Positions 34,437 to 45,275 of a DNA stretch of 64,000 nucleotides are shown here, in pieces. Origin of the DNA: Symsagittifera roscoffensis (lineage: Eukaryota; Xenacoelomorpha; Acoela; Convolutidae). A program made the position numbers and the translations under genes. The first letter of the stretch is position 1. Each line of letters opens with the position of its first letter. Under the pieces are notes generated by a model, which saw nothing but the letters and a program-made list of their open reading frames with translations, was not told where the DNA came from and made no database searches. The stretch is taken from NCBI RefSeq assembly GCF_963678635.1, contig NC_087062.1, positions 52,774,473-52,838,472 of the forward strand, read 5' to 3'.

Positions 34437-34733
34437 TATATCTCGCGCTAATAATGCGTAAGCGGAGATTTAATCCGTCTTAGAATTCGTTCCAAATTGG
34501 TTGAAAGAAATTTAATTGCCATAATTGATTTGTTACAAGGCGCGAAATCTATCCTTTTGTACTTTATATGGCGAGTGAGGGGATGATTTTCATAAAAAAT
34601 TTCAAATTTTAGAAAAAATTTTTTTTCATTTTGTTTTATTTCATTGAATTTTTTAAGGTTATTTATGACTGCTCCATAAACCTTAAAGGGCAATCGGAAC
34701 ATTCAGGGCTTCGCCCTGATACGAGCAGTCTTG
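34437..34733 (-). repeat. CAAGAC repeat, truncated minus copy
   Basis: Starts mid-element (CGCTAATAATGCGTAAGCGG) and runs to the normal end CGAGCAGTCTTG. The 3' half of the element is missing. Confidence 0.85.
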
Positions 34734-34837
34734 TTTTCTTTTAAATTTGCAAATGGCAATTTTTTGGGTCTTTATTTTTTTCGGAGGTATTTTTTTTTTT
34801 TGGCTATCCGGGAATGCGGCTCCGTGGGTACGCACCC

Positions 34838-35125
34838 AATTAACGCGTAAGCGGAGATTTAATCCGTTCTAGAAATCGTTCCGAATTGGTTGGAAGAAGC
34901 TTATTTGCCATAATTGATTGTTACTAGCTAGCAGCGAAATCTGTTCTTTTGTACTTTATATGGCTTGTGGGGGGATAATTTTCATAAAAAGTTTCAAACT
35001 TTAGCCAAAAAAAAACATTTCATTTTATTTTTTTTTACATTTAATTTTTTAATGTTATTACTGCTCCATAAATCTTAAAAGGCAGTCGGAACATTCAAGG
35101 CTTCGCCCTGATACGAGCAGTCTTG
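34838..35125 (-). repeat. CAAGAC repeat, truncated minus copy, part of the inverted composite
   Basis: Starts mid-element (CCCAATTAACGCGTAAGCGG) and ends CGAGCAGTCTTG. It carries the variant ATTCAAGGCTTCGCC that pairs it with 19482. Confidence 0.85.
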
Positions 35126-35154
35126 CTTTTTTGTCAACACGTTTGGTTTCTTAA

Positions 35155-35659
35155 TGTTCCGAGTATCGATACGAAAGTAGCGGAATATTTGTGCTCGGGG
35201 TGGGTTTTTTTTTTCTTCAGACAAATTTCGACTTTTAATTTAGCAATTTTTGACGGAATTTTATCATTCGAAAATTATTGATGTCCTGAGCTCAAATTTG
35301 AAAAAATATTTCCCTGTGATCATTATTCGTAAAGTTACGGGGGTTTAAAAATTGCCATTTTGGCCAATTTGGGACAATTAACGCACGATATATTTCGCAT
35401 ATTTCGCGCTATTAACGTGTAAGCGGAGAGTTAACCCGTCTTAGAAATCGTTCCAAATTGGTTGAAAGAAGCTTTTTCGCCATAATTGATTTGTTACAAG
35501 GAGCGAAATTTATCCTTTTGTACTTTATATGGCGTGTGGGGGGATGATTTTCATAAAAAATTTCAAATTTTAGAAAAAAAAATTCATTTTTTTTGTTTCA
35601 TTGAATTTTTTAATGTTATTACTGCTCCATAAACCTTAAAAGGCAGTCGGAACATTCAG
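35155..35659 (-). repeat. CAAGAC repeat, minus copy cut by the tandem array
   Basis: Starts TGTTCCGAGTATCGATACG and shares private variants with 18935-19452. It stops at GGAACATTCAG, where the 1.94 kb array begins, so its last ~35 bp are lost. Confidence 0.88.
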
Positions 35660-36080
35660 AGCATTCTATCATATGACATCTATTTTTGTCCAAATTCGAA
35701 CTACTTATCTTTTGAAAAATCCCCAAATTCAATCAAAGTTACTTGAATAATTTTCAATTCAAACATAATTTGGCCGCTCGCCTTGCCACTTAAATACCAC
35801 TTAAATATTTGTCAGTTCAGAAATCCTTGAAGTTTTTTTTTGCGCAAAAAAATGAAACAAACATTTGTCAGTCAACGCAAAGTCTTCAATCGCTGATTAA
35901 AATTTGCAAAACAATGAAAAAATTGTTGTGCTCTTTGTCGGCGGTAGAAACATTTCTGACAATTTTCATTGCATGGCAAAAAAAGACTGAAAGGTTTTCA
36001 TCATGATGCATTATTCAAATTCTTGCGATATCCATCTGTAGTACATTTTATTGCGTGTAAATATACATCCGAATACAAAG

Positions 36081-36608
36081 CAAGACTGCTCGTATCAGGG
36101 CGAAGCCCTGAATGTTCCGACTGCCTTTTAAGGTTTATGGAGCAGCAGTAATAACATAAAAAAATTAAATGACAAAAAAAAATGAAAATTTTTTTTCTAA
36201 AATTTGAAAATTTTTAATGAAAATCATCGCCTCACACGCCATATAAAGTACAAAAAGAGAGATTTCGTTCCTTGTAACAAATCAATTATGGCAAATAAGC
36301 TTCGTTCAACTAATTTGGAACGATTTATAAGACGGATTAAATCTCCGCTTACGCGTTAATAGCGCGAGTTATACCGCGCGTTAATTGTCCCAAATTGGTC
36401 AAAATGGCCAAAATGGCAATCTTTAAACCCTCATAACTTTACGAAGAATGATCACAGATGAAATATTTTTTCAAATTTAAGCTCAAGACAACAATACCTT
36501 TTGAATGATATTAAAAAAATTCCGTCAAAAATGGCTAGTTAAAAAGTCGAAATTTGTCTGAAGAAAAAAAAACCCACCCCGAGCACAAATATTCCGTTAA
36601 TTTCGTAT
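36081..36608 (+). repeat. CAAGAC repeat in array unit 1
   Basis: Complete at the 5' end but lacking the last ~20 bp: the 3' hairpin arm and the final AGTCGGAACA are deleted before CTCAGTCCGTGG. Confidence 0.92.
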
Positions 36609-38002
36609 CTCAGTCCGTGGCCGAAAAATAACCTCAACCTAATTTTGTCTAATTTTTCAGTTGTGAAAAAATGCCTGACTAAAATTGTGTAACAAGATAT
36701 ATTACATCGATCTTGCGTTTTTCCAACATTTTTCTCTTAATAGAAAACTGGGATATACTTCGAGAAGGGGGATATTGTTGTGCAGAATAAGTTGGTCGAA
36801 TTTGCGAAAAATCAGAATGCAGCAAAATTAGAATTCTCAGTAAAAAGCTTCATTACCAATTTACTGTTTTTTAAGAAGTCTTGTTTCAACTCTGATTGAA
36901 AAACAAAGTCTAATTTATGATATGTGTATTTTTGCTGCGTAATTGCTGCCTAACTGTGTTTAGCATACTTTAATTTGTTTTCAAAAAGCACCAATTTCCA
37001 TTTTTAATATAGTGCTTACTGGACAGAAAAGCAAGTTATAAGACAAAAAATATAACTAAATGGCATTCTCAGAGAAGGATACTATCGAATGAGATATTTC
37101 ACCGAACAGTTAATCGCTAAAAAGCTTACGCTCTGTTCCAGCGTTGATTCTGTGATGAATTAGGTCCAAAGTTTGCCCTAATTGTAAACTCCTAAGATTC
37201 TTAACTCCTAGGTGGAGGTAACAGTTTCTGCACATTTACAGCGCTCATTTTTGACGAAACATCAACCACGGGCTATGCACGTTGAATTTAATTGCTGAAA
37301 AATGACTTCCAAGCAATCTCTTTTATAGATTGTCTCAGAAAGTAATGAAATTTATATGTTTTTTTTTCAGACTAACTTGATACCCCAATTAGATTCTTTC
37401 AACATCAAAATTTTTTTGTAATGTTATGGAAAATTGCAGCTTTACAGGACCAATTAATGCGCAATTTTCATGGATTTTTCTATTAGGTTCAACGCGTCAG
37501 CGCAACTTATTTCAGCTTGGAGCTGATTCAATTTCAGATTCAGGCAGATTCATGTAAACTAAGAAAATATTACAAGAATTCGAGCATTCTATCATATGAC
37601 ATCTATTTTTGTCCAGATTCGAACTACTTATTTTTTTGAAAAATCCCCAACTTTAATCAAAGTTACTTAAAAAATTTTCAATTAAAACATAATTTGGCCG
37701 CTCGCCTTGCCACTTAAATACCACTTAAATATTTGTCAGTTCAGAAATCCTTGAAAATTTTTTGCGCAAAAAAATGAAACAAACATTTGTCAGTCAACGC
37801 AAAGTCTTCAATCGCTGATTCAAATTTGCAAAACAATGAAAAAATTGTTGTGCTCTTTGTCGGCGGTAGAAACATTTCTGACAATTTTCATTGCATGGCA
37901 AAAAAAGACTGAAAGGTTTTCATCATGATGCATTATTCAAATTCTTGCGATATCCATCTGTAGTACATTTTATTGCGTGTAAATATACATCCGAATACAA
38001 AA

Positions 38003-38546
38003 CAAGACTGCTCGTATCAGGGCGAAGCCCTGAATGTTCCGACTGCCTTTTAAGGTTTATGGAGCAGCAGTAATAACATAAAAAAATTAAATGACAAAAA
38101 TTAAAATGAATTTTTTTTTCTAAAATTTGAAAGTCTTTTATGAAAATCATCCCCTCACACGCCATATAAAGTACAAAAAGAGAGATTTCGTTCCTTGTAA
38201 CAAGCTTCAATTATGGCAAATAAGCTTCGTTCAACTAATTTGGAACGATTTATAAGACGGAATAAATCTCCGCTTACGCGTTAATAGCGCGAATTATACC
38301 GCGCGTTAATTGTCCCAAATTGGTCAAAATGGCCAAAATGGCAATCTTTAAACCCTCATAACTTTACGAAGAATGATCACAGGTGAAATATTTTTTCAAA
38401 TTTAAGCTCAAGACAACAATACCTTTTGAATGATATAAAAAAATTCCGTCAAAAATGGCTAGTTAAAAAGTCGAAATTTGTCTGAAGAAAAAAAAACCCA
38501 CCCCGAGCACAAATATTCCGTTACTTTCGTATCGAAAGTCGGAACA
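38003..38546 (+). repeat. CAAGAC repeat in array unit 2, full length
   Basis: 544 bp, both terminal hairpins perfect. It is the best reference copy for the family in this window. Flanks are AATACAAAA on the left and ATAAGTCTC on the right. Confidence 0.95.
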
Positions 38547-39525
38547 ATAAGTCTCAGTCCGTGGCCGAAAAATAACCTCAACCTAATTTTGTCTAATTTT
38601 TCAGTTGTGAAAAAATGCCTGACTAAAATTGTGTAACAAGATATATTACATCGATCATGCGTTTTTCCAACATTTTTCTCTTAATAGAAAACTGGGATAT
38701 ACTTCGAGAAGGGGGATATTGTTGTGCAGATTAAGTTGGTCGAATTTGCGAAAAATCAGAAAGCAGCAAAATTAGAATTCTCAGTAAAAAGCTTCATTAC
38801 CAATTTACTGTTTTTTAAGAAGTCTTGTTTCAACTCTGATTGAAAAACAAAGTCTAATTTATGATCTGTGTTTTTTTGCTGCGTAATTGCTACCTAACTG
38901 TGTTTAGCATACTTTAATTTGTTTTCAAAAAGCATCAATTTCCATTTTTATTATAGTGCTTACTGGACAGAAAAGCAAGTTATAAGACAAAAAATATAAC
39001 TAAATGGCATTCTCAAAGATGGATACTATCGAATGAGGTATTTCACCGAACAGTTAATCGCTAAAAAGCTTACGCTCTGTTCCAGCGTTGATTCTGTGAT
39101 GAATTAGGTCCAAAGTTTGCCCTAATTGTAAACTCCTAAGATTCTTAACTCTTAGGTGGAGGTAACAGTTTCTGCACATTTACAGCGCTTATTTTTGACG
39201 AAACATCAACCACGGGCTATGCACGTTGAATTTAATTGCTGAAAATGACTTCCAAGCAATCTCTTTTATAGATTGTCTCAGAAAGTAACGAAATTTATAT
39301 GTTTTTTTTTTCAGACTAACTTGATACCCCAATTAGATTCTTTCAACATCAAAATTTTTTTGTAATGTTATGGAAAATTGCAGCATTACAGGACCAATTA
39401 ATGCGCAATTTTCATGGATTTTTCTATTAGGTTCAACGCGTCAGCGCAACTTATTTCAGCTTGGAGCTGATTCATTTTCAGATTCAGGCAGATTCATGTA
39501 AACTAAGAAAATATTACAAGAATTC

Positions 39526-40411
39526 GAGCATTCTATCATATGACATCTATTTTTGTCCAGATTCGAACTACTTATTTTTTTGAAAAATCCCCAACTTCAA
39601 TCAAAGTTACTTAAATAAATTTCAATTCAAACATAATTTGGCCGCTCGCCTTGCCACTTAAATACTACTTAAATATTTGTCAGTTCAGAAATCCTTGAAA
39701 ATTTTTTGCGCAAAAAAATGAAACAAACATTTGTCAGTCAACGCAAAGTCTTCAATCGCTGATTGAAATTTGCAAAACAATGAAAAAATTGTTGTGCTCT
39801 TTGTCGGCGGTAGAAACATTTCTGATAATTTTCATTGCATGGCAAAAAAGACTGAAAGGTTTTCATCATGATGCATTATTCAAATTCTTGCGATATCCAT
39901 CTGTAGTACATTTTATTGCGTGTAAATATACATCCGAAATCATTTTGTTTTATGTCATTTAATTTTTTTATATTATTAATGCTGCTCCATAAACCTTAAA
40001 AGGCAGTCGGAACATTCAGGGCTTCGCCCTGATACGAGCAGTCTTGTTTTGTATTCGGATGTATATTTACACGCAATAAAATGTACTACAGATGGATATC
40101 GCAAGAATTTGAATAATGCATCATGATGAAAACCTTTCAGTCTTTTTTTGCCATGCAATGAAAATTGTCAGAAATGTTTCTACCGCCGACAAAGAGCACA
40201 ACAATTTTTTCATTGTTTTGCAAATTTCAATCAGCGATTGAAGACTTTGCGTTGACTGACAAATGTTAGTTTTATTTTTTTGCGCAAAAACATTTCAAGG
40301 ATTTCTGAACTGACAAATATTTAAGTGGTATTTAAGTGGCAAGGCGAGAGCGGCCAAATTATGTTTGAATTGAAAATTATTTAAGTAACTTTGATTGAAG
40401 TTGGGGATTTT
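39526..40411. repeat. Fold-back: array unit 3 truncated and joined to its own inverse
   Basis: The plus arm (about 39585-39940) and minus arm (40054-40411) are close reverse complements. Between them lies the inverted first ~100 bp of a CAAGAC repeat. After GGGGATTTT the sequence jumps back to the normal array at CATGTAAACTAAG. Confidence 0.9.
39943..40046 (-). repeat. CAAGAC repeat 5' end, inverted, at the fold-back centre
   Basis: Only the first ~104 bp of the element are present, ending CGAGCAGTCTTG. Confidence 0.9.
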
Positions 40412-40870
40412 GCAATTTCATGTAAACTAAGAAAATATTACAAGAATTCGAGCATTCTATCATATGACATCTATTTTTGTCCAGATTCGAACTACTTATT
40501 TTTTTGAAAAATCCCCAACTTCAATCAAAGTTACTTAAATAATTTTCAATTCAAACATAATTTGGCCGCTCGCCTTGCCACTTAAATACCACTTAAATAT
40601 TTGTCAGTTCAGAAATCCTTGAAAATTTTTTGCGCAAAAAAATGAAACAAACATTTGTCAGTCAACGCAAAGTCTTCAATCGCTGATTGAAATTTGCAAA
40701 ACAATGAAAAAATTTTTGTGCTCTTTGTCGGCGGTAGAAACATTTCTGCCAATTTTCATTGCATGGCAAAAAAAGACTGAAAGGTTTTCATCATGATGCA
40801 TTATTCAAATTCTTGCGATATCCATCTGTAGTACATTTTATTGCGTGTAAATATACATCCGAATACAAAA

Positions 40871-41417
40871 CAAGACTGTTCGTATCAGGGCGAAGCCCTG
40901 AATGTTCCGACTGCCTTTTAAGGTTTATGGAGCAGCAGTAATAACATAAAAAAATTAAATGACTTAAAATAAAATGAAAATTTTTTTTCTAAAATTTGAA
41001 AGTTTTTTATGAAAATCATCCCCTAGTCACACGCCATATAAAGTACAAAAAAAAAGATTTCGTTCCTTGTAACAAATCAATTATGGCAAATAAGCTTCGT
41101 TCAACTAATTTGGAACGATTTATAAGACGGATTAAATCTCCGCTTACGCGTTAATAGCGCGAGTTATACCGCGCGTTAATTGTCCCAAATTGGTCAAAAT
41201 GGCCAAAATGGCAATCTTTAAACCCTCATAACTTTACGAAGAATGATCACAGATGAAATATTTTTTCAAATTTAAGCTCAAGACAACAATACCTTTTGAA
41301 TGATATTAAAAAAATTCCGTCAAAAATGGCTAGTTAAAAAGTCGAAATTTGTCTGAAGAAAAAAAAACCCACCCCGAGCACAAATATTCCGTTACTTTCG
41401 TATCAAAAGTCGGAACA
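40871..41417 (+). repeat. CAAGAC repeat in array unit 4
   Basis: Starts CAAGACTGTTCG. The 3' hairpin is weakened by CGTATCAAAAGTCGG, shared with the next unit. Confidence 0.93.
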
Positions 41418-42814
41418 ATACGTCTCAGTCCGTGGCCGAAAAACAACCTCAACCTAATTTTGTCTAATTTTTCAGTTGTGAAAAAATGCCTGACTAAAAT
41501 TGTGTAACAAGATATATCACATCGATCATGCGTTTTTCCAACATTTTTCTCTTAATAGAAAACTGGGATATACTTCGAGAAGGGGGATATTGTTGTGCAG
41601 ATTAAGTTGGTCGAATTTGCGAAAAATCAGAATGCAGCAAAATTAGAATTCTCAGTAAAAAGCTTCATTACCAATTTACTGTTTTTTAAGAAGTCTTGTT
41701 TCAACTCTGATTGAAAAACAAAGTCTAATTTATGATATGTTTATTTTTGCTGCGTAATTGCTGCCTAACTGTGTTTAGCATACTTTAATTTGTTTTCAAA
41801 AAGCATCAATTTCCATTTTTAATATAGTGCTTACTGGACAGAAAAGCAAGTTATAAGACAAAAAATATAGCTAAATGGCATTCTCAGAGAAGGATACTAT
41901 CGAATGAGGTATTTCACCGAACAGTTAATCGCTAAAAAGCTTACGCTCTGTTCCAGCGTTGATTCTGTGATGAATTAGGTCCAAAGTTTGCCCTAATTGT
42001 AAACTCCTAAGATTCTTAACTCCTAGGTGGAGGTAACAGTTTCTGCACATTTACAGCGCTCATTTTTGACGAAACATCAACCACGGGCTATGCACGTTGA
42101 ACTTAATTGCTGAAAATGACTTCCAAGCAATCTCTCTTATAGATTGTCTCAGAAAGTAACGAAATTTATATGTTTTTTTTTCAGACTAACTTGATACCCC
42201 AATTAGATTCTTTCAACATCAAAATTTTTTGTAATGTTATGGAAAATTGCAGCATTACAGGACCAATTAATGCGCAATTTTCATGGATTTTTCTATTAGG
42301 TTCAACGCGTCAGCGCAACTTATTTCAGCTTGGAGCTGATTCAATTTCAGATTCAGGCAGATTCATGTAAACTAAGAAAATATTACAAGAATTCGAGCAT
42401 TCTATCATATGACATCTATTTTTGTCCAGATTCGAACTACTTATTTTTTTTTAAAATCCCCAACTTCAATCAAAGTTACTTAAATAATTTTCAATTCAAA
42501 CATAATTTGGCCGCTCGCCTTGCCACTTAAATACCACTTAAATATTTGTCAGTTCAGAAATCCTTGAAAATTTTTTGCGCAAAAAAATGAAACAAACATT
42601 TGTCAGTCAACGCAAAGTCTTCAATCGCTGATTGAAATTTGCAAAACAATGAAAAAATTGTTGTGCTCTTTGTCGGCGGTAGAAACATTTCTGACAATTT
42701 TCATTGCATGGCAAAAAAAGACTGAAAGGTTTTCATCATGATGCATTATTCAAATTCTTGCGATATCCATCTGTAGTACATTTTATTGCGTGTAAATATA
42801 CATCCGAATACAAA

Positions 42815-43359
42815 ACAAGACTGTTCGTATCAGGGCGAAGCCCTGAATGTTCCGATTGCCTTTTAAGGTTTATGGAGCAGCAGTAATAACATAAAAAAAT
42901 TAAATGACTTAAAATACAATGAAATTTTTTTTTCTAAAATTTGAAAGTTTTTTATGAAAATCATCCCCTCACAGGCCATATAAAGTATAAAAAGAGAGAT
43001 TTCGTTCCTTGTAACAAATCAATTATGGCAAATAAGCTTCGTTCAACTAATTTGGAGCGATTTACAAGACGGATTAAATCTTCGCTTACGCGTTAATAGC
43101 GCGAATTATACCGCGCGTTAATTGTCCCAAATTGGTCAAAATGGCCGAAATGGCAATCTTTAAACCCTCATAACTTTACGAAGAACGATCACAGGTGAAA
43201 TATCTTTTCAAATTTAAGCTCAAGACAACAATACCTTTTGAATGATATAAAAAAAATTCCGTCAAAAATGGCTAGTTAAAAAGTAGAAATTTGTCTGAAG
43301 AAAAAAAAACCCACCCCGAGCACAAATATTCCGTTACTTTCGTATCAAAAGTCGGAACA
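42815..43359 (+). repeat. CAAGAC repeat in array unit 5
   Basis: Shares CAAGACTGTTCG and CGTATCAAAAGTCGG with 40871-41417, so these two units duplicated from one another. Confidence 0.93.
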
Positions 43360-43737
43360 ATAAGTCTCAGTCCGTGGCCGAAAAATAACCTCAACCTAAT
43401 TTTGTCTAATTTTTCAGTTGTGAAAAAATGCCTGACTAAAATTGTGTAACAAGATATATTACATCGATCATGCGTTTTTCCAACATTTTTCTCTTAATGG
43501 AAAACTGGGATATACTTCGAGAAGGGGGATATTGTTGTGCAGATTAAGTTGGTCGAATTTGCGAAAAATCAGAATGGAGCAAAATTAGAATTCTCAGTAA
43601 AAAGCTTCATTACCAATTTACTGTTTTTTAAGAAGCGGATATTCTTTAGTAGATATCATGCGGCGTAAAGTAGATCCGAAAACTTGAATCAACAAGTTTT
43701 TTATTCATATGATGCTCATCACTGAAAATCTCAACAG

Positions 43738-43895
43738 GAACAACTTCGAGGGCAAATCGAATTGGTTTGAAGCAATGGGCGACAAAAAATTCAACGAGTT
43801 CAATGTTGCTTATTACATCTCAAGAGGCCAACAGCGATCAGTGGATGAACATGAGGATGAAAGCGGTGGTGGATCAGGTGCTAATTATCAGAAGG
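43738..43895 (+). CDS. Ion channel exon 6, cytoplasmic TM3-TM4 loop
   Basis: Flanked by a CTCAACAG acceptor and a GTAAGT donor. It encodes a hydrophilic segment (NWFEAMGDKKFNEF, then Glu/Ser/Gly-rich), as expected for the variable intracellular loop. Its donor phase (1) fits exon 7. The acceptor at 43737 gives phase 2, which no good donor of exon 5 matches; an acceptor at 43696 (AACAAG) would give phase 0 and match, but lacks a pyrimidine tract. Confidence 0.7.
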
Positions 43896-44551
43896 GTAAG
43901 TGTCTTCAGTTAGACCACTTGGGTGGGTGTTGCAACTATACGGTCAGCATCTTCCCTTATTTTATGGGCTTAGTGGTCTTTCTATAAAGGGAGAAAGCAA
44001 ATGTTCTCCTCGAACCATGCTCTCCAGATCTAGAATTTACAAGGAGGATGTGGCTGGATATGATAGAAAAACTGGCCAGTTTATCCTTTTCTGACCTGTC
44101 AAAAACATGTTTTCCTAATACTTGTTTTTTTTGCTGCGAAAGGCAAAGGTTTTTGGGCAGATTTTTTGTAGGAGTTAATGTCACTAGTTGCTCCATCCGC
44201 TAATTGGCATCTGCTAAAAGCACGCCGTGGAAATCTTTGCAATTTTTTTCCTTATGCCGCACCTGGGAGTTTTTATAAGTATTTTTTTGTTCACACTGTC
44301 CGATTGTTGCAAAAACTGACATGCGGACTAATTAGGCTGTGACAAACATATTTGATTTTCATGTATTTTGCCTCGTTACCCCATAATCAATTAAAACCCC
44401 TCTTTACCCCTATAAAATTGATTAATGTTTAGGTGAAGTGGTGGCGCGGGGAATTTTGGTGGGGTGAAGGAAAAAGAGCCGTTTTTGCTTTGAGAAAGAC
44501 ATTAAATTGGTCTCTAAAATCATTCAACGTCATTAATTCATTTAAAAAAAA

Positions 44552-44754
44552 AGACAATACTTGATTTCCTCAAAGAATTCCAAAAGTTAAGTTATGCATC
44601 AGTGTTTATTAATCAAACTCGCAGACGGGACACATCAAGGATTTCATAATTTTCATAACCTTCATTGTAACATGAAAGAAAATAATTGATTTCCTTTGAG
44701 AAATCCGAAAAGTAAGGACATGCATCAATGTTTATAAATTGAACTCGCAGACAT
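44552..44754 (+). repeat. Diverged direct duplication, about 126 bp period
   Basis: TTGATTTCCTCAAAGAATTCC to AACTCGCAGAC at 44560-44626 recurs as TTGATTTCCTTTGAGAAATC to AACTCGCAGAC at 44686-44752. Confidence 0.65.
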
Positions 44755-45109
44755 GATCACCTGGGAGTTCCGAATTTTAGCGCGTGTGTGTGAATAACCC
44801 CAATTTTGAATATGAGTTGACCACGCCGAAAACTTATTGAGACGGCAGCAAACTTACCACGTTATCCAAATTTTCCAACGTTTATGCTGAAGTGAGTCGC
44901 TATGCCATCCGATTTTCCTTGCATGCATCAGATGCTCGTATTTCTAAAGAAACACTCTTTCAGTTCGTGCATATTTGGAAGAACTCATCCAGGTTTATAT
45001 CTCTCTGAAACGATTTTTTTGAACTTCTTGGTGCAATAAGGTCTTTTCAACCCTCTAATTACGTAGCATAAAATTCAAACAAACCGCAAAGAGGTTCCAT
45101 GGATAATAA

Positions 45110-45275
45110 ACGATTATAATCGATTTTTGTCGTCAAAAATTTTGACATTATAATCAATTATAGTTACACTTTGAGACCACACAATCGAGTATAATAAATT
45201 TTAATCCATTAATTTTGATTATAGTCTATTTAAAATCCATTATAATGGATTATAATGAATTACAATGTCTGAAAC
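45110..45275. repeat. Patch of ATTATAATGG-type palindromes
   Basis: Repeated motifs such as CCATTATAATGGATTATAAT and CGATTATAATCG occur here. Similar runs are at 17448-17490 and 45548-45580. Confidence 0.55.

Larger units (their letters stand above)
35659..43636 (+). repeat. Tandem array of about 1.94 kb units with internal inversion
   Basis: Unit starts (GAGCATTCTATCATATGAC) are at 35659, 37582, 39526, 40450 and 42395, giving periods of 1923, 1944, 924 (a disrupted unit) and 1945. The units are nearly identical. Each contains the same unique-looking left part, one CAAGAC repeat and then CTCAGTCCGTGGCCG and the rest. The last unit breaks off at TTTTTTAAGAAG (43636), about 100 bp before exon 6. 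Short open frames repeat in each unit but are chance readings across the repeat. Confidence 0.93.

Noticed and set aside
42170-42370. Open frame after a TTTTTTTTCAG acceptor-like site in the array units
   Set aside because: Open only in one unit; the others have a one-base difference in a T run that closes the frame. No similarity to the receptor loop.
35969-42886. Repeated 60-codon frames (MHGKKRLKGFHHDALFKF..) in the array
   Set aside because: They run from array sequence straight into the CAAGAC repeat hairpin and are shared only because the units are duplicated; one is also found in the inverted segment. No sign of selection for protein.
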